Source: Rhodococcus sp. Leaf278 (lineage in GTDB: Bacteria > Actinomycetota > Actinomycetes > Mycobacteriales > Mycobacteriaceae). From it: DNA of 64,000 nucleotides. Shown here piece by piece: positions 19,001-25,245 of the stretch. Position 1 is the first letter of the stretch; each line of letters begins with the position of its first letter. Under the pieces are notes generated by a model. That model searched no databases, was not told where the DNA came from, and worked only from the letters and a program-made list of their open reading frames with translations. A program made the position numbers and the translations under genes. The stretch spans positions 243,087 through 307,086 of the forward strand of contig NZ_LMRR01000002.1 in the NCBI RefSeq assembly GCF_001426085.1, in the 5' to 3' direction.

Positions 19001-22000
19001 GACGCGCCGCACCCGGCGAATCCTCACGGACGACGACGGCAGCCTGAGTGACCGTCGGCTGGGCCGTCACCGCAGCCTCGACCTCGCCGAGCTCGATGCG
19101 GAATCCGCGCACCTTGACCTGATCGTCCGAGCGTCCGAGGTATTCGAGCTCACCCCCGGCATTCCATTGCGCCAGGTCACCCGTTCGGTACAGGAGCGAG
19201 CCGTCCTCGGACCCCGAGGCGAACGGGTTCGCCACGAAACGAGTCGACGTCAGGTCTCGGCGACCCAGGTAGCCGCGAGCGAGTTGTCCACCACCGACGT
19301 ACATTTCGCCGGGAACACCCACCGGGACCGGATGTAGTCGGGTGTCGAGCACGAACACGCGCAGACCCGCGATCGGCTTGCCGACCACCGACGCACTGTT
19401 CCCGAGGGACGCAGAACCGAGCTGTCGGTAGGACACGTGGACAGTGGTCTCGGTGATGCCGTACATGTTGATCAAGCGCGGCGCGGTGTCCCCGTGCCGC
19501 TCGAACCACCCGCTGAGCCGGCGCTGTTCGAGTGCTTCACCGCCGAAGATCACGTACCGAAGCGACAGCTCGCCGCCGTCCGTTGCCGCGACGCGATCGG
19601 CCTCGGAGAGCTGATAGAACGCCGAAGGCGTCTGGTTGAGCACGGTCACTCGCTCGTCGACGAGCAACCGGTGGAATGCCTCCGGCGATCGCGAGGTGAA
19701 GTAGTCCACGACCACCAGCGTGCCGCCGTAGAGCAACGGGCCCCACAACTCCCACACCGAGAAGTCGAATGCATAGGAGTGGAACATCGTCCACACGTCG
19801 TCGGCACCGAAGCCGTAGACCGAATCGGTGTTGGCGAGCAGCCGAACCACGTTGCGATGCGGCACCATCACGCCTTTGGGGCGACCGGTCGAGCCCGAGG
19901 TGTAGATGACGTAGGCGACGTTGTCGGGCCGCAGCGGACGCACCCGATCCTCGTCGGTGACACGCGCATTCGATTCCGCCGAGAGGTCGATCGTGTCGAG
20001 ATCGAGCAGCTCTGTACCGATACGAGATTCGACGTCCGAAGGCAGCTCTACCCGGTTCGCACCGGAGAACAGAATCGACGTGGGTCGTGCATCGTCGAGC
20101 ATGTACTCGACGCGGTCGAGCGGGTAGCTCGGGTCCACCGGTAGGTACCCGCCACCGGCTTTGACCACCGCAACGAGAGCGACGATGAGCTCTGCCGACC
20201 TGGGCAGAGCGACCGCGACCAGGCTCTCGGGACCGACTCCGCTGGAAATCAGCACTCGCGCAAGACGATTGGTACGTGCATCGAACTCGGCGTACGTCAT
20301 CGACGTGCCATCGAAGCGAACTGCGACTCCGTTCGGGTTCGCGGACGCCGCTGCGTCCAGAAGGTCGACCAGCGTCACCTCTCGGGAGACGTCGACTCCC
20401 GACACGTTCCACTGCGATGCCACGCGCTCGTACTCCGCGGCATCGACGATGTCGACGTCACCGACCGGAACCGTCGGGTCATCGGTGACGGCACCCAGAA
20501 TGTCGAGGAACCGACGGGCGAAACTGTCCACGAGTTCTGCGTCGAACAGATCCGTCGCGTACTCGAACACCGCGTCGATGCCCGCCGGCACACCGTCGTC
20601 CAGATGCTCGGTCAGCCACAGCTGTACGTCGAATTTGGCGATGGGGACGTCGAATTCGGCAGCCACCGCGCGGAGTCCGCCGACCGTGAGCTCCCGCGAC
20701 ATCGCCGATTCCAACGAGATCGCAACCTGGAACAACGGATGCCTGGACGTCGAGCGGACCGGGTTGAGGACCTCGACGAGTCGCTCGAACGGAACATCCG
20801 CATGGGCGAATGCAGACAAGTCGGTGTCGCGGACTCGTTCCAGGAGTTCCTCGAACGTCAACCCTGGATCGACATCGGAGCGCAGTACCAGGGTGTTGAC
20901 GAACATGCCGACCAGATCGTCGAGCGCGGGCTCACCGCGACCCGCCACCGGCGCTCCGATGGCAATGTCGGTGGTACCGCTCAGTCGGGCGAGTAACAGC
21001 GCGTACGCCGCCTGCATCACCATGAACAGCGAGGCGTTGTTCGCGCGCGCCAGCTGCGTCAGCGAGGCGTGCAGGTTCGCCGGAACGTCGACGCGCAGCT
21101 TGCTGCCCGCGTTCGAGGACACGGCGGGGCGGGGCCTGCTCGACGGCAGGGACAGCTGGTCCGGCAGATCCTCGAGAGTCGCGCTCCAGTAAGCGATTTC
21201 GCGGGATGCCATCGACAGCGGATCGGTCTCGGGACCGAGCACAGCCCGTTGCCACAACGCATAGTCCGCGTACTGGACCTCGAGCGGCGTCCATTCCGGT
21301 GCGCGCCCGTTGATCCGGCTCGCGTAGGCCACGAGCACGTCCCGTGCGAGCGGACCGAACGACGCGCCATCAGCGGCGATGTGGTGCAGCACCATGGCGA
21401 GTTCGTGTTCGGTCGGTGAGATCTCGAAGAGCGCGATTCGGAAGGGTGTGTCGACCGTGACGTCGAATCCCTTTCCGACCAATTCGTGCAAGTGACCGCC
21501 CAGATCACGCCTTTCGATGCGCACCGGCTGAATGGTCGCCGGGGTTCGAGCCGCCTCCAGCACGACCTGCTCGGGTGAACCGTCCACCTCGGGGTACACG
21601 GTCCGCAGTGTCTCGTGTCGATCGACGACGTCGGCGAATGCAGCCGACAGGGCGACCACGTCGAGGGGTCCGGTCAGACTGACGGAAAAGGGCAGGTTGT
21701 ATACCGCGGTGGTGGGGTCGAAACGGTTGAGGAACCACATCCGTTGCTGCGCAGGCGAAAGCGGGATGCGCTCGGGCCGTTCCTTGGCCTCCAACACCGG
21801 TACGTCCGCTCCGAGCCGGGCGGCCGATTCCGCCCTGGCCGCGAGCGCTCCGACAGTGGGTGCCTCGAACAGCTCTCGAACGCCGAGCCGCACTCCCAGC
21901 GCACTGCCCACACGGGTCACCAACTGGGTAGCGATCAGCGAGTTGCCGCCGAGCTCGAAGAAATCCTCGTCCAAGCCGACCTTGGAGGCCCCGAGCAGAT

Positions 22001-24977
22001 CCTCGTAGATGCCCGCTACCACGTAGTCCGCGCGGCTCTTCGGTGCCCGATATTTCTTCGCGCTGCTGAACACGGGTTCCGGCAACGCTTTTCGATCCAG
22101 CTTGCCGCTGGTGTTCAGCGGTAGTGCATCGAGAACGACCACCGCGGCCGGCACCATGTACGACGGCAGCGCGTGTCCGGCGAATTCGATTGCCGCTGCG
22201 GATTCGATCGATCGTCCCGGAGCCGCGACGACGTACGCCACCAACTGGTCGCCGGTGACCGTCTGCACCACGAGGGTCACTGCCTGCGAGATGGATTCGT
22301 GGGAGAGCAGAACCGTCTCGATCTCGCCGAGCTCGATGCGCTGGCCGCGGAACTTGACCTGGAAATCGGTCCGTCCGATGTAATCCAGCACTCCGTCGCT
22401 GCGCCAACGCACGAGGTCGCCGGTGCGGTACATCCGGTCGCCGCCGACGCCGAACGGGTTGGCCACGAAGCGATCCGAGCTCAGATCGGGTCGGCCCACG
22501 TATCCGCGTGCGAGCTGAACTCCGGCGAGGTAGAGCTCACCCGACTCACCGATCGGTGTGGGGCGCAAGCGGCTGTCGAGCACGAACGCCTTGGTGTTCC
22601 ATTCGGGCACACCGATCGGAACTGTTCGGCTGTCCTGCGGGCCGCTGGGGTAGTACGTCACCGAGACGGCAGCCTCGGTGGGTCCGTAGAGATTGTGCAG
22701 TCCAGCAGTGGAGATCGCCCGGAACGACGCAGCGGTCTCGACCGGCAGCGCCTCACCGATCACGAACACGTGCCGCAGTGAACTGCAGGTGTGCGCCGGC
22801 GCATTGGCTACGAACACCGTCAACATGGACGGCACGAAATCGGTCACGGTGACCCGGTGTTCGGCGATCTTGTTGGCTACGTACACCGAGTCGCGATGCC
22901 CGTCGGGTGTCGCGAGCACCATCGTCGCGCCGACCCGCAGCGGAAGGAAGAACCCCCACAGCGAGACGTCGAAGGTGGTGGCCGTCTTCTGCAGATAGAC
23001 GTCGGACGCGTCCATCGGATACTCCGCGAGCATCCACTCCATCTGGTTGTGGATCGCCCGATGCTCGACGGCGACACCCTTCGGGCGACCGGTCGAACCC
23101 GAGGTGTAGATGACGTACGCGGTGTTCGAAAGAGACAGTGGTGCAGTGCGTTCGGCATCTCGGATCGGGTCCGAGGACACCGATGAGTGGTCGACGAGAT
23201 CCACTGCAACCGTTTCGGTTCCCTTCGGCAACGTCACATCGTCGCGGGAGGAGATCAGCACACACCGTGGCCGAGCGGAATCGAGGATGTACGCCGTGCG
23301 ATCGGCGGGATGATCGGGATCGATCGGGACCCAGGCACCGCCGGCCGCCACGATGGCGTACATGCCGACTACGAGGTCGAACGAACGACGGATCGACAGG
23401 CCTACGAGGGTCTCGGGGCCGACGCCCATGTCGATCAGCTGACGAGCGAGGCCGTTGACTCGACCGGCGAGCTCACCGTAGGTGAGCTTCTCCCCCTCGT
23501 ACACCAACGCAGTCGAGTCCGGGTGCGCCGCCGCGGCTGCCTCGAAGGCGGACAGCAGCGTACGCGGACTCGTCTCGTGCTCGGTTGCGTTCCACTTCTC
23601 GACGACCAGCTCACGCTCGTCACCGTCGGTGAGCGCGAGATCCCACACCCGATCGTGGGGAGCCGAGGCCACGAACCGGCCGATGAAGTCGACGAACCGT
23701 TCATGATTTCGCCCGGACTGCTCCGGCCCGTACAAGTTGGGGTTGGACTCGAAGTCGATGTGGGTCGAAGAACCGGCGACGCTCGTGTAGAGGTTGAGCC
23801 CGAAGTCCTCGATCAGGCCGGTGGAGAGGATGTTGATACCGCCGACCATCGAGCCGAGGCGTACCTCGCCGAAGAACAGCATGATGTTGACCCATGGGCC
23901 GAAGAACGATGCCTGACCGCTGGCACCGCCCGCGTCACGGCGAATGTCCTCGTGCCGATACCGCTGGTGCCGTAGGGCTCCGGAGACCTCGGCGTTGACG
24001 CGCGCAAGAAGCGTTTCGACGGTGGTGTCGCCTGCGACGTCGAGCCGCAGAGGCACGACGTTGGAGACCATTCCGCCGGAACGGCGAAGCACCGCGGTGG
24101 TGCGCGCGGTCACCGGCAGCGAGAGCACGACGTCCTCGCGACCGGTCATCTGGGCGAGGTAGGCAGCGAATGCACCGATGACGATGGTGGCCATCGTCGT
24201 GTCGGTCCGGGTGCGCAGGGCCTCGAGCTGTTCCATGGTCTCCGCGGACAGAGCCGTGGTGTCGATCTGACTCTTCGCCGCGGGCGGGGCCGTGTGACCG
24301 GCGAGGGTGGTGACTCCGTCGATGCCGTCGATGCGCGACGCCCAGTACTCGCGGTCCGCCTCGAAGCGGCTCGAGTCTCGGTAGGCCACGTCGATGTCGT
24401 AGACCTTGGTCAGGTCCGACGCCAGATTCTTGGTCGGCTCGATGCCCTCGACTGCTGCCGTGTAGAGCTCAGCAGCGCGATTCATGAAGGTGACGGCACC
24501 GAAACCGTCGAGGACCACGTGGTGCACGCGCTCGTACCAGAACCACACATCGTCGTCCAGACGCAGCACGGTAGCGGCGATCAACCGGTCCCGAAGGACG
24601 TCGATGGGCGCGCTGTAGTCGTCGTGCATCCACTTCAGAGCGGCAGCGCGCGGATCGGCTTCACCGCGCAGGTCCAAGCAGTTCAGGGAGTCGTCGAGCG
24701 TGGGGTCGACGATCTGCCGAGGCTCGGCATCGATTTCGAGGAGGCGCACGAATCCGGACTGCAGCTCCAGCGCAGCCTGGGACGAGGCCCGGCGAAGAAG
24801 CTCCACATCGAGGTCACCGTGCAGTTCGATGTACTGGGCGATGTTCGCGGGTACCGCCGGGTCCACATGCTGCGCGAACCACATTCCCAATTGGGCCGGT
24901 GACAGGGGGAACGACGAATGCTCAGGACTACCGACTCCGTCGTCGTGTCCAGCATCTTCCACACCTAGCGGGTCCAA
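4053..24977 (-). CDS. Giant nonribosomal peptide synthetase, six C-A-T modules plus terminal C domain
   Basis: A 6974-residue peptide synthetase. Domains, approximate residues: C1 20-450 (HHVVLDG at 152), A1 465-970, T1 Ser 1013; C2 1070-1510 (HHIAADG at 1198), A2, T2 Ser about 2097; four further C-A-T modules at about 1080-residue intervals; C7 about 6440-6880; then a tail of about 90 residues. All seven C domains keep HHxxxDG and all six T domains keep GGNSL. Pocket codes: A1 DVWDFILVS (unassigned), A2 DFWNIGMVH (Thr), A3 DVWHFSLVD (Ser), A4 DVPHFSLVE (Ser-like, altered), A5 DFWNIGMVH (Thr), A6 DLWHLILVS (unassigned). C1 differs from the others and resembles the first C domain of EntF/DhbF-type siderophore synthetases, so the peptide is probably N-capped by an acyl or aryl group delivered in trans. 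No E, MT or TE domain is seen. The start is TTG with AGAGAGG upstream. It could be a siderophore or a lipopeptide system. Confidence 0.95.
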   Translation of the reverse strand: MDPLGVEDAGHDDGVGSPEHSSFPLSPAQLGMWFAQHVDPAVPANIAQYIELHGDLDVELLRRASSQAALELQSGFVRLLEIDAEPRQIVDPTLDDSLNCLDLRGEADPRAAALKWMHDDYSAPIDVLRDRLIAATVLRLDDDVWFWYERVHHVVLDGFGAVTFMNRAAELYTAAVEGIEPTKNLASDLTKVYDIDVAYRDSSRFEADREYWASRIDGIDGVTTLAGHTAPPAAKSQIDTTALSAETMEQLEALRTRTDTTMATIVIGAFAAYLAQMTGREDVVLSLPVTARTTAVLRRSGGMVSNVVPLRLDVAGDTTVETLLARVNAEVSGALRHQRYRHEDIRRDAGGASGQASFFGPWVNIMLFFGEVRLGSMVGGINILSTGLIEDFGLNLYTSVAGSSTHIDFESNPNLYGPEQSGRNHERFVDFIGRFVASAPHDRVWDLALTDGDERELVVEKWNATEHETSPRTLLSAFEAAAAAHPDSTALVYEGEKLTYGELAGRVNGLARQLIDMGVGPETLVGLSIRRSFDLVVGMYAIVAAGGAWVPIDPDHPADRTAYILDSARPRCVLISSRDDVTLPKGTETVAVDLVDHSSVSSDPIRDAERTAPLSLSNTAYVIYTSGSTGRPKGVAVEHRAIHNQMEWMLAEYPMDASDVYLQKTATTFDVSLWGFFLPLRVGATMVLATPDGHRDSVYVANKIAEHRVTVTDFVPSMLTVFVANAPAHTCSSLRHVFVIGEALPVETAASFRAISTAGLHNLYGPTEAAVSVTYYPSGPQDSRTVPIGVPEWNTKAFVLDSRLRPTPIGESGELYLAGVQLARGYVGRPDLSSDRFVANPFGVGGDRMYRTGDLVRWRSDGVLDYIGRTDFQVKFRGQRIELGEIETVLLSHESISQAVTLVVQTVTGDQLVAYVVAAPGRSIESAAAIEFAGHALPSYMVPAAVVVLDALPLNTSGKLDRKALPEPVFSSAKKYRAPKSRADYVVAGIYEDLLGASKVGLDEDFFELGGNSLIATQLVTRVGSALGVRLGVRELFEAPTVGALAARAESAARLGADVPVLEAKERPERIPLSPAQQRMWFLNRFDPTTAVYNLPFSVSLTGPLDVVALSAAFADVVDRHETLRTVYPEVDGSPEQVVLEAARTPATIQPVRIERRDLGGHLHELVGKGFDVTVDTPFRIALFEISPTEHELAMVLHHIAADGASFGPLARDVLVAYASRINGRAPEWTPLEVQYADYALWQRAVLGPETDPLSMASREIAYWSATLEDLPDQLSLPSSRPRPAVSSNAGSKLRVDVPANLHASLTQLARANNASLFMVMQAAYALLLARLSGTTDIAIGAPVAGRGEPALDDLVGMFVNTLVLRSDVDPGLTFEELLERVRDTDLSAFAHADVPFERLVEVLNPVRSTSRHPLFQVAISLESAMSRELTVGGLRAVAAEFDVPIAKFDVQLWLTEHLDDGVPAGIDAVFEYATDLFDAELVDSFARRFLDILGAVTDDPTVPVGDVDIVDAAEYERVASQWNVSGVDVSREVTLVDLLDAAASANPNGVAVRFDGTSMTYAEFDARTNRLARVLISSGVGPESLVAVALPRSAELIVALVAVVKAGGGYLPVDPSYPLDRVEYMLDDARPTSILFSGANRVELPSDVESRIGTELLDLDTIDLSAESNARVTDEDRVRPLRPDNVAYVIYTSGSTGRPKGVMVPHRNVVRLLANTDSVYGFGADDVWTMFHSYAFDFSVWELWGPLLYGGTLVVVDYFTSRSPEAFHRLLVDERVTVLNQTPSAFYQLSEADRVAATDGGELSLRYVIFGGEALEQRRLSGWFERHGDTAPRLINMYGITETTVHVSYRQLGSASLGNSASVVGKPIAGLRVFVLDTRLHPVPVGVPGEMYVGGGQLARGYLGRRDLTSTRFVANPFASGSEDGSLLYRTGDLAQWNAGGELEYLGRSDDQVKVRGFRIELGEVEAAVTAQPTVTQAAVVVREDSPGAARLVAYVVSAAVEGRPIVDIEDLRSGIATALPEYMVPSAFVVLDAIPLTVNGKLDRRALPAPVFEVREFRAPTTPIEEIVADVFADVLGVERVGLDDDFFELGGNSLIATQVVSRLGVALDATVPVRMLFEASTVALLAVRVEQAAGEGGRTALVATVRPERIPLSLAQQRMWFLNRFDADSTAYNIPFALKLTGELDVAALQVAIMDVIDRHESLRTVYPDTAHGPQQSILDAAQTVPNLMPIPTSAADIQRQVFTLASTTFDVTVNVPIQARLFEIGPREHVIAMVVHHISADGWSMGPLARDIMIAYASRTAWENPAWMPLEVQYADYSLWQRSVLGSEDDPQSLISGQVDYWARMLAGLPDQLDLPTDRPRPNRQSYQGSSIRFEVPAEVHRGLSALAHTHNASLFMVVHAALAVLLARLSGTEDIAIGTPVAGRGDAALDDVVGMFVNTLVLRTDIEAGRTFSEQIGRAREVALGAFGHADLPFERLVEVLNPSRSQARHPLFQVMLSFENLTRTHVDLPGLSVDSVALDAEVAKFDLQLTVTESIGVDGRGQGMAAELTYATDLFDAETVRGFSDRFVRMLTAVVADPSVSVGDIDLLDDGERERVVTAWNHTAHDVPEHVTLVDLFDRQVVATPDAQALVFEGEQLTYAEFAARANRLARHLVSLGVGPDSLVGLAVGRSLDLFVGMYAIVKAGAGYVPIDPKQPADRNEYIVATAAPVRVLSTSRDHVEFAGVETIDIDTLDVSTLSSAPLTDADRISPLRPTNTAYVIFTSGSTGRPKGVGVSHDAIVNRLLWMQDEYPLTAEDVVLQKTPSTFDVSVWEFFWALQNGASVAIAIPDGHRDALYLLDVIAREHVSVVHFVPSMMSVFVPEVERRRASGASLRLVFASGEALPPTTALALRRAVKGVGLHNLYGPTEAAVDVTYHAVTDEDSDVMPIGAPVWNSAVYVLDSRLNPTPVGVAGELYLAGAQLARGYVGRPDLTADRFVAHPFATAGARLYRTGDVVRWNRHGELEYVGRSDFQVKLRGLRIELGEIESALLAQRSISQAVVVVRREQLVGYVVPSGASVDTGAVLASLRARLAEYMVPSTLIVLAEFPLGASGKLDRKSLPDPAFEVTEYREPTNDIERVVADVFAQVLGIERVGLDDDFFDLGGNSLIATQLVSRLGVALDTRIAVRELFDTSTVTDLAARLGTLVATGSRPPLVSQERPEHIPLSLAQQRMWFLNKFDVESAANNIPIAVRLSGLLDRRAMQIAVSDVVARHESLRTVFPETDGTAHQVIVDAQSATPDLTPVDIAAHDVADAMRELATTGFDLSKDLPFRTRLFEVSPTEHLLVFVVHHIAADGFSLGPLTRDVMNAYAARSMSQEPYWSPLPVDYADYSLWQREVLGSENDPTSIVSQQIHYWTTALAGLPDQLDVPSDRPRPAVASNNGALVRFSIDEDLHRGLIDAARAENASLFMVVHTSLAVLLSRLSGEADIAIGTPVAGRGEAALDDLIGMFVNTLVLRTEIDTARRFDQVLADARETDLSALAHVDVPFERLVEILNPARSTARHPLVQVVLAFQNLGQKDLELPGLSVSTVDFETVVSLFDLQFTFVEKIGPAGAPQGMVVDVTYATDLFDEDTVLVLCERLVTVLGSVAENPTAVVGEIELLDDSERTRVLREWNDTEHPVDRSQTLVSLLEAQVEKTPGATALVFEGESLTYAEFSSRVNRLARVLIARGVGPETSVAVAARRSIELLVAIHAIVTAGGAYVPIDPDQPAERTGHILDTAAPVCILTTGRDGFTFDASVPALDIAENSAENLDVSDAPILDADRRAPLLPSNAAYVIFTSGSTGVPKGVAVAHMSIVNRLSWMREHFPLTADDVMLQKTPVTFDVSVPELFFPLQIGATLVIAKPDGHRDPTYLVDLIVERSITAAHFVPALLEVFVGEDGVSRAESLRMVFASGEALSAGVGARLRAVLPNTTLHNLYGPTEAAVEVTSYDVTEADLDVVPIGAPVWNTRTYVLDPRLRPVAPGVAGELYLAGVQLARGYLDRADLTADRFVADPYGERGERMYRTGDLVRWRDENRSGAAGSGGVIEYLGRTDFQVKLRGLRIELGEIETVLRRHPGVGSAVVLVHSSEVTGDQLVAYVVPTPGSTLDPAELTATAARSLISYMVPAAFVVLDSLPLTPSGKLDRRSLPDPEIVQREFRAPSTATEIVVSDVFREILGVDSVGADDEFFALGGNSLVATRVASRIGVALDTTVSVRAIFEAATVSALATRLDEQSGSRGRKSLVRSQLPDTVPLSLAQRRMWFLNQFDVDAATNNLPVAIELTGTLDVDALAAAVADVVERHESLRTVYPEVDGTASQVIVDAAQVVPELRARPVTEAEIVGELTDLFMGGFDVATAPPLRAALLRIEQDRHVLAFVTHHIAADGYSMGPLTRDLMIAYGARSSGVAPNWEPLPVRYVDYTLWQLAELGSEDNSQSPISTQIRHWSRTLSGLPDEITFPGDRPRPDTSSYRGGNVVLTVGAATRTSLVDLARDHRSSLFMVLHTALAVLLARLSGERDIAIGTPVAGRGDEALDDVIGMFVNTLVLRTDVALDSSFVAALEHVRDTDLSAFGHADVPFERLVEALDPARSAARHPLIQVMLTVQNMEQTELELPGLHVRGLDLDIVTAKFDLQFTFTDNADGSTRLDVTYARDLYDEDTAHSFGTRLLRILDTVAENYGASVGTIELMDTAERDHVLALARTAPAVADTPDTLVDLFAARASEAPESVAVVFGDRSSTYRQIDEASNALARRLSAVGVGPESLVAVVLPRSTDLVVGLLAVLKAGGGYVPIDPSYPLDRIEFVLTDSRPTALLTWSGVEVDLPTTLPRVEIDSSDEAVDTAPLEPTELRSPRSDAHVAYVIYTSGSTGKPKGVVIPHRNVVRLLANTQSEFDFGPEDVWTLFHSFAFDFSVWELWGPLTTGGTVVVVDYYTSRSPEALRDLLVSERVTVLNQTPSAFYQLDEADRTAATTADYALRFVIFGGEALELRRLSGWFARHEDSSPRLVNMYGITETTVHVSHRELDVTSAASASGSLVGRAISGLAVYVLDSRLGLLPVGVPGEMYVSGGQVARGYLGRAGLSATRFVADPFAADGSVLYRTGDVARWSASGELEFVGRADDQVKIRGFRIELGEVESAVAAAATVGQAAVIAREDAPGSARLVAYVVPAAGSVVDVDTVRSSVAENLPDYMVPSAFVVLDTIPLTVNGKLDRRALPAPAAQLRQFRSTSTPIEQIVAGVFAAVLGVDRVGLDDDFFELGGNSLVATQVVSRIGAALGRNVPVRTLFEASTVESLANRVERSSGPERPALVARPRPDFVPLSLAQQRMWFLNRFDNSSTAYNIPFAMRLSGNLDVDALEQSVLDVIERHETLRSVYPDSPDGPHQVIVPMSEVRTALTVVDTDAESVATRVGELLATTFDVTASIPLKAELFRVSDTEFVLGMVIHHISADGLSTVPLSTDVMTAYAARSRRSDPQWSPLAVQYADYALWQREVLGDDSDADSIAAQQIRYWTDALADLPEQLDLPLDHPRPAEQTFRGSRIDFHIDAEIRDALVALARTHNATVFMAVHAAFATLLARISGSQDIVVGTPIAGRGEAEIENLVGMFVNTLVLRLDARADASFEDLLTAARETDLQAFAHADIPFERLVEVVNPTRSTARHPLFQVGFSFQNFVRRSFELDGLDISALDTDSTTSQFDLHLIVTDAPGSSDPQSSEPGGFGAMLTYATDLFDERTARTLVDRFQQLLAAIVASPSTAIGDLDLLLGEERETIVARWNDTHRSIAESTLTDLFAASAARDRSAVVLIHDTGTLTYGEFSDRVARLARHLISVGVGPEVRVGLAIRRSVDLLVGMYAISAAGGAYVPLDPDQPFERNSFVLETAEPLCVLVAASGADEDGIASIATAVDITQLDLSGYSAEPVTPHERSSLLRPENTAYIIFTSGSTGRPKGVAVSHGAIVNQLEWMREEYGLGSEDASLLKTAATFDLSVWEFWSQPTSGGRVVIAATDAHRDPDYLLAAIREHEVTTLHLVPSTLTMLTTVAGGSLGPSLRRVLAIGEALPAALAQDFRRRNTAELYNLYGPTEAAVSVTAHPVTDADTVVVPIGVPEANTAVHVLDSRLHPVPAGITGELYLAGDQLARGYFGREDLTAERFVANPFSADGERMYRTGDLVRWRRADGDSEGAERARLEYVDRVDFQVKIRGFRIELGEIEAAVRTLPQIAETAVVVHRDSVVGQQLVAYLVGVDGSAPDTAAAEKDLARVLPSYMIPAAFVVLERLPLNANGKLDRAALPNPEFATAEFRAPVGPVEEIVAQTVVDLLGLDRAGRDDDFFALGGNSLIATQLVSRLGQALDAQVPVRAVFTASTVEGLAAHIAPLVGGGARRELTSVARPEVLPLSVAQDRMWTINRVDPESAAYNIPVAVRLTGELDVAALAAAFDDVVARHEILRTRYPEGADGPMQLIGSVADVGVDLTPEKVDRDAMPARLMEVLGTGFDVTTEVPVRAALLEVGADEHILAVVAHHISADGFSMGPLIRDVMVAYTARVDGGMPTWEPLDVQYADFAMWQREVLGSEADPDSALARQLSYWTERLAGAPEVLELPTDSPRPARPSMHGAAYRFTIGRDVAGRIEEIAREHAATTFMVVHSAFAVLLSRLSNSTDISIGTPSAGRGEQKLDDLVGMFVNTLVLRTRVQRADSFLDLLQQAKETDLAAFGNADVPFERLVDALGRARSTAYTPLFQVMLTFQNHTTGTFELPGLRIEALDAGDDQAKFDLQLTAVESFDEAGSLAAIEATFTYATELFTETSVAIFAERFGKILEAVTADPMVAVGSIDVLTDDEKAEFAPKATPKTIDDLPELVAQAAAVAPDEIAFEHESTRVTFAAMNDKVTQTSATMGGAMKPQALMTVTLSALVPGILPALGAQGLTTALASLIERAESVIASS

Positions 24978-25009
24978 TCGAAGCCTCTCTTTCCCACAAT
25001 CACACGCGC

Positions 25010-25043
25010 CCCCACCGACTGCTGAACCAGCAGCGATCGGTGG
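25010..25043 (-). promoter_or_regulatory. Strong hairpin in the NRPS leader
   Basis: Two nested complementary arms, CCCACCGA/TCGGTGGG and CTGCTG/CAGCAG, form a long stem 33-66 nt upstream of the TTG start of the giant synthetase gene. It would be transcribed as part of the 5' leader if the promoter lies further upstream. It could act as an operator or an mRNA structure; the role is not shown. Confidence 0.4.
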
Positions 25044-25088
25044 GCACCGAACACGTCGAGCAAGTTGCTTACTTCGTTCTCTATTTTC

Positions 25089-25140
25089 TCACCGGTGACA
25101 ACTCGAAGTTACCTTTCAGTACATATCCGTACGTATGTAC
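25089..25140. promoter_or_regulatory. Palindrome cluster upstream of the NRPS operon
   Basis: A perfect 10-bp palindrome TCACCGGTGA lies at 25089-25098. A 22-bp element at 25119-25140 has perfect 7-bp outer arms GTACATA/TATGTAC around a CGTACG core. Both sit in the 268-bp gap between the synthetase start and the PPOX gene. Their form fits binding sites of dimeric repressors such as the TetR family. No such regulator gene is in the window. Confidence 0.4.
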
Positions 25141-25245
25141 AAGACCGTTACATGCCGGTACCCGTTTCGGGTTCACCCGACACACTCCGACTCGATTCGG
25201 CACCCGGTCAATCTACAGTGCCCAGTGCGGAGAGATCGTCGGTCG

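Noticed and set aside
4053..24977. Six similar 3.2-kb blocks considered as repeated mobile DNA
   Set aside because: They are NRPS modules within one open frame, with no transposase or terminal repeats.
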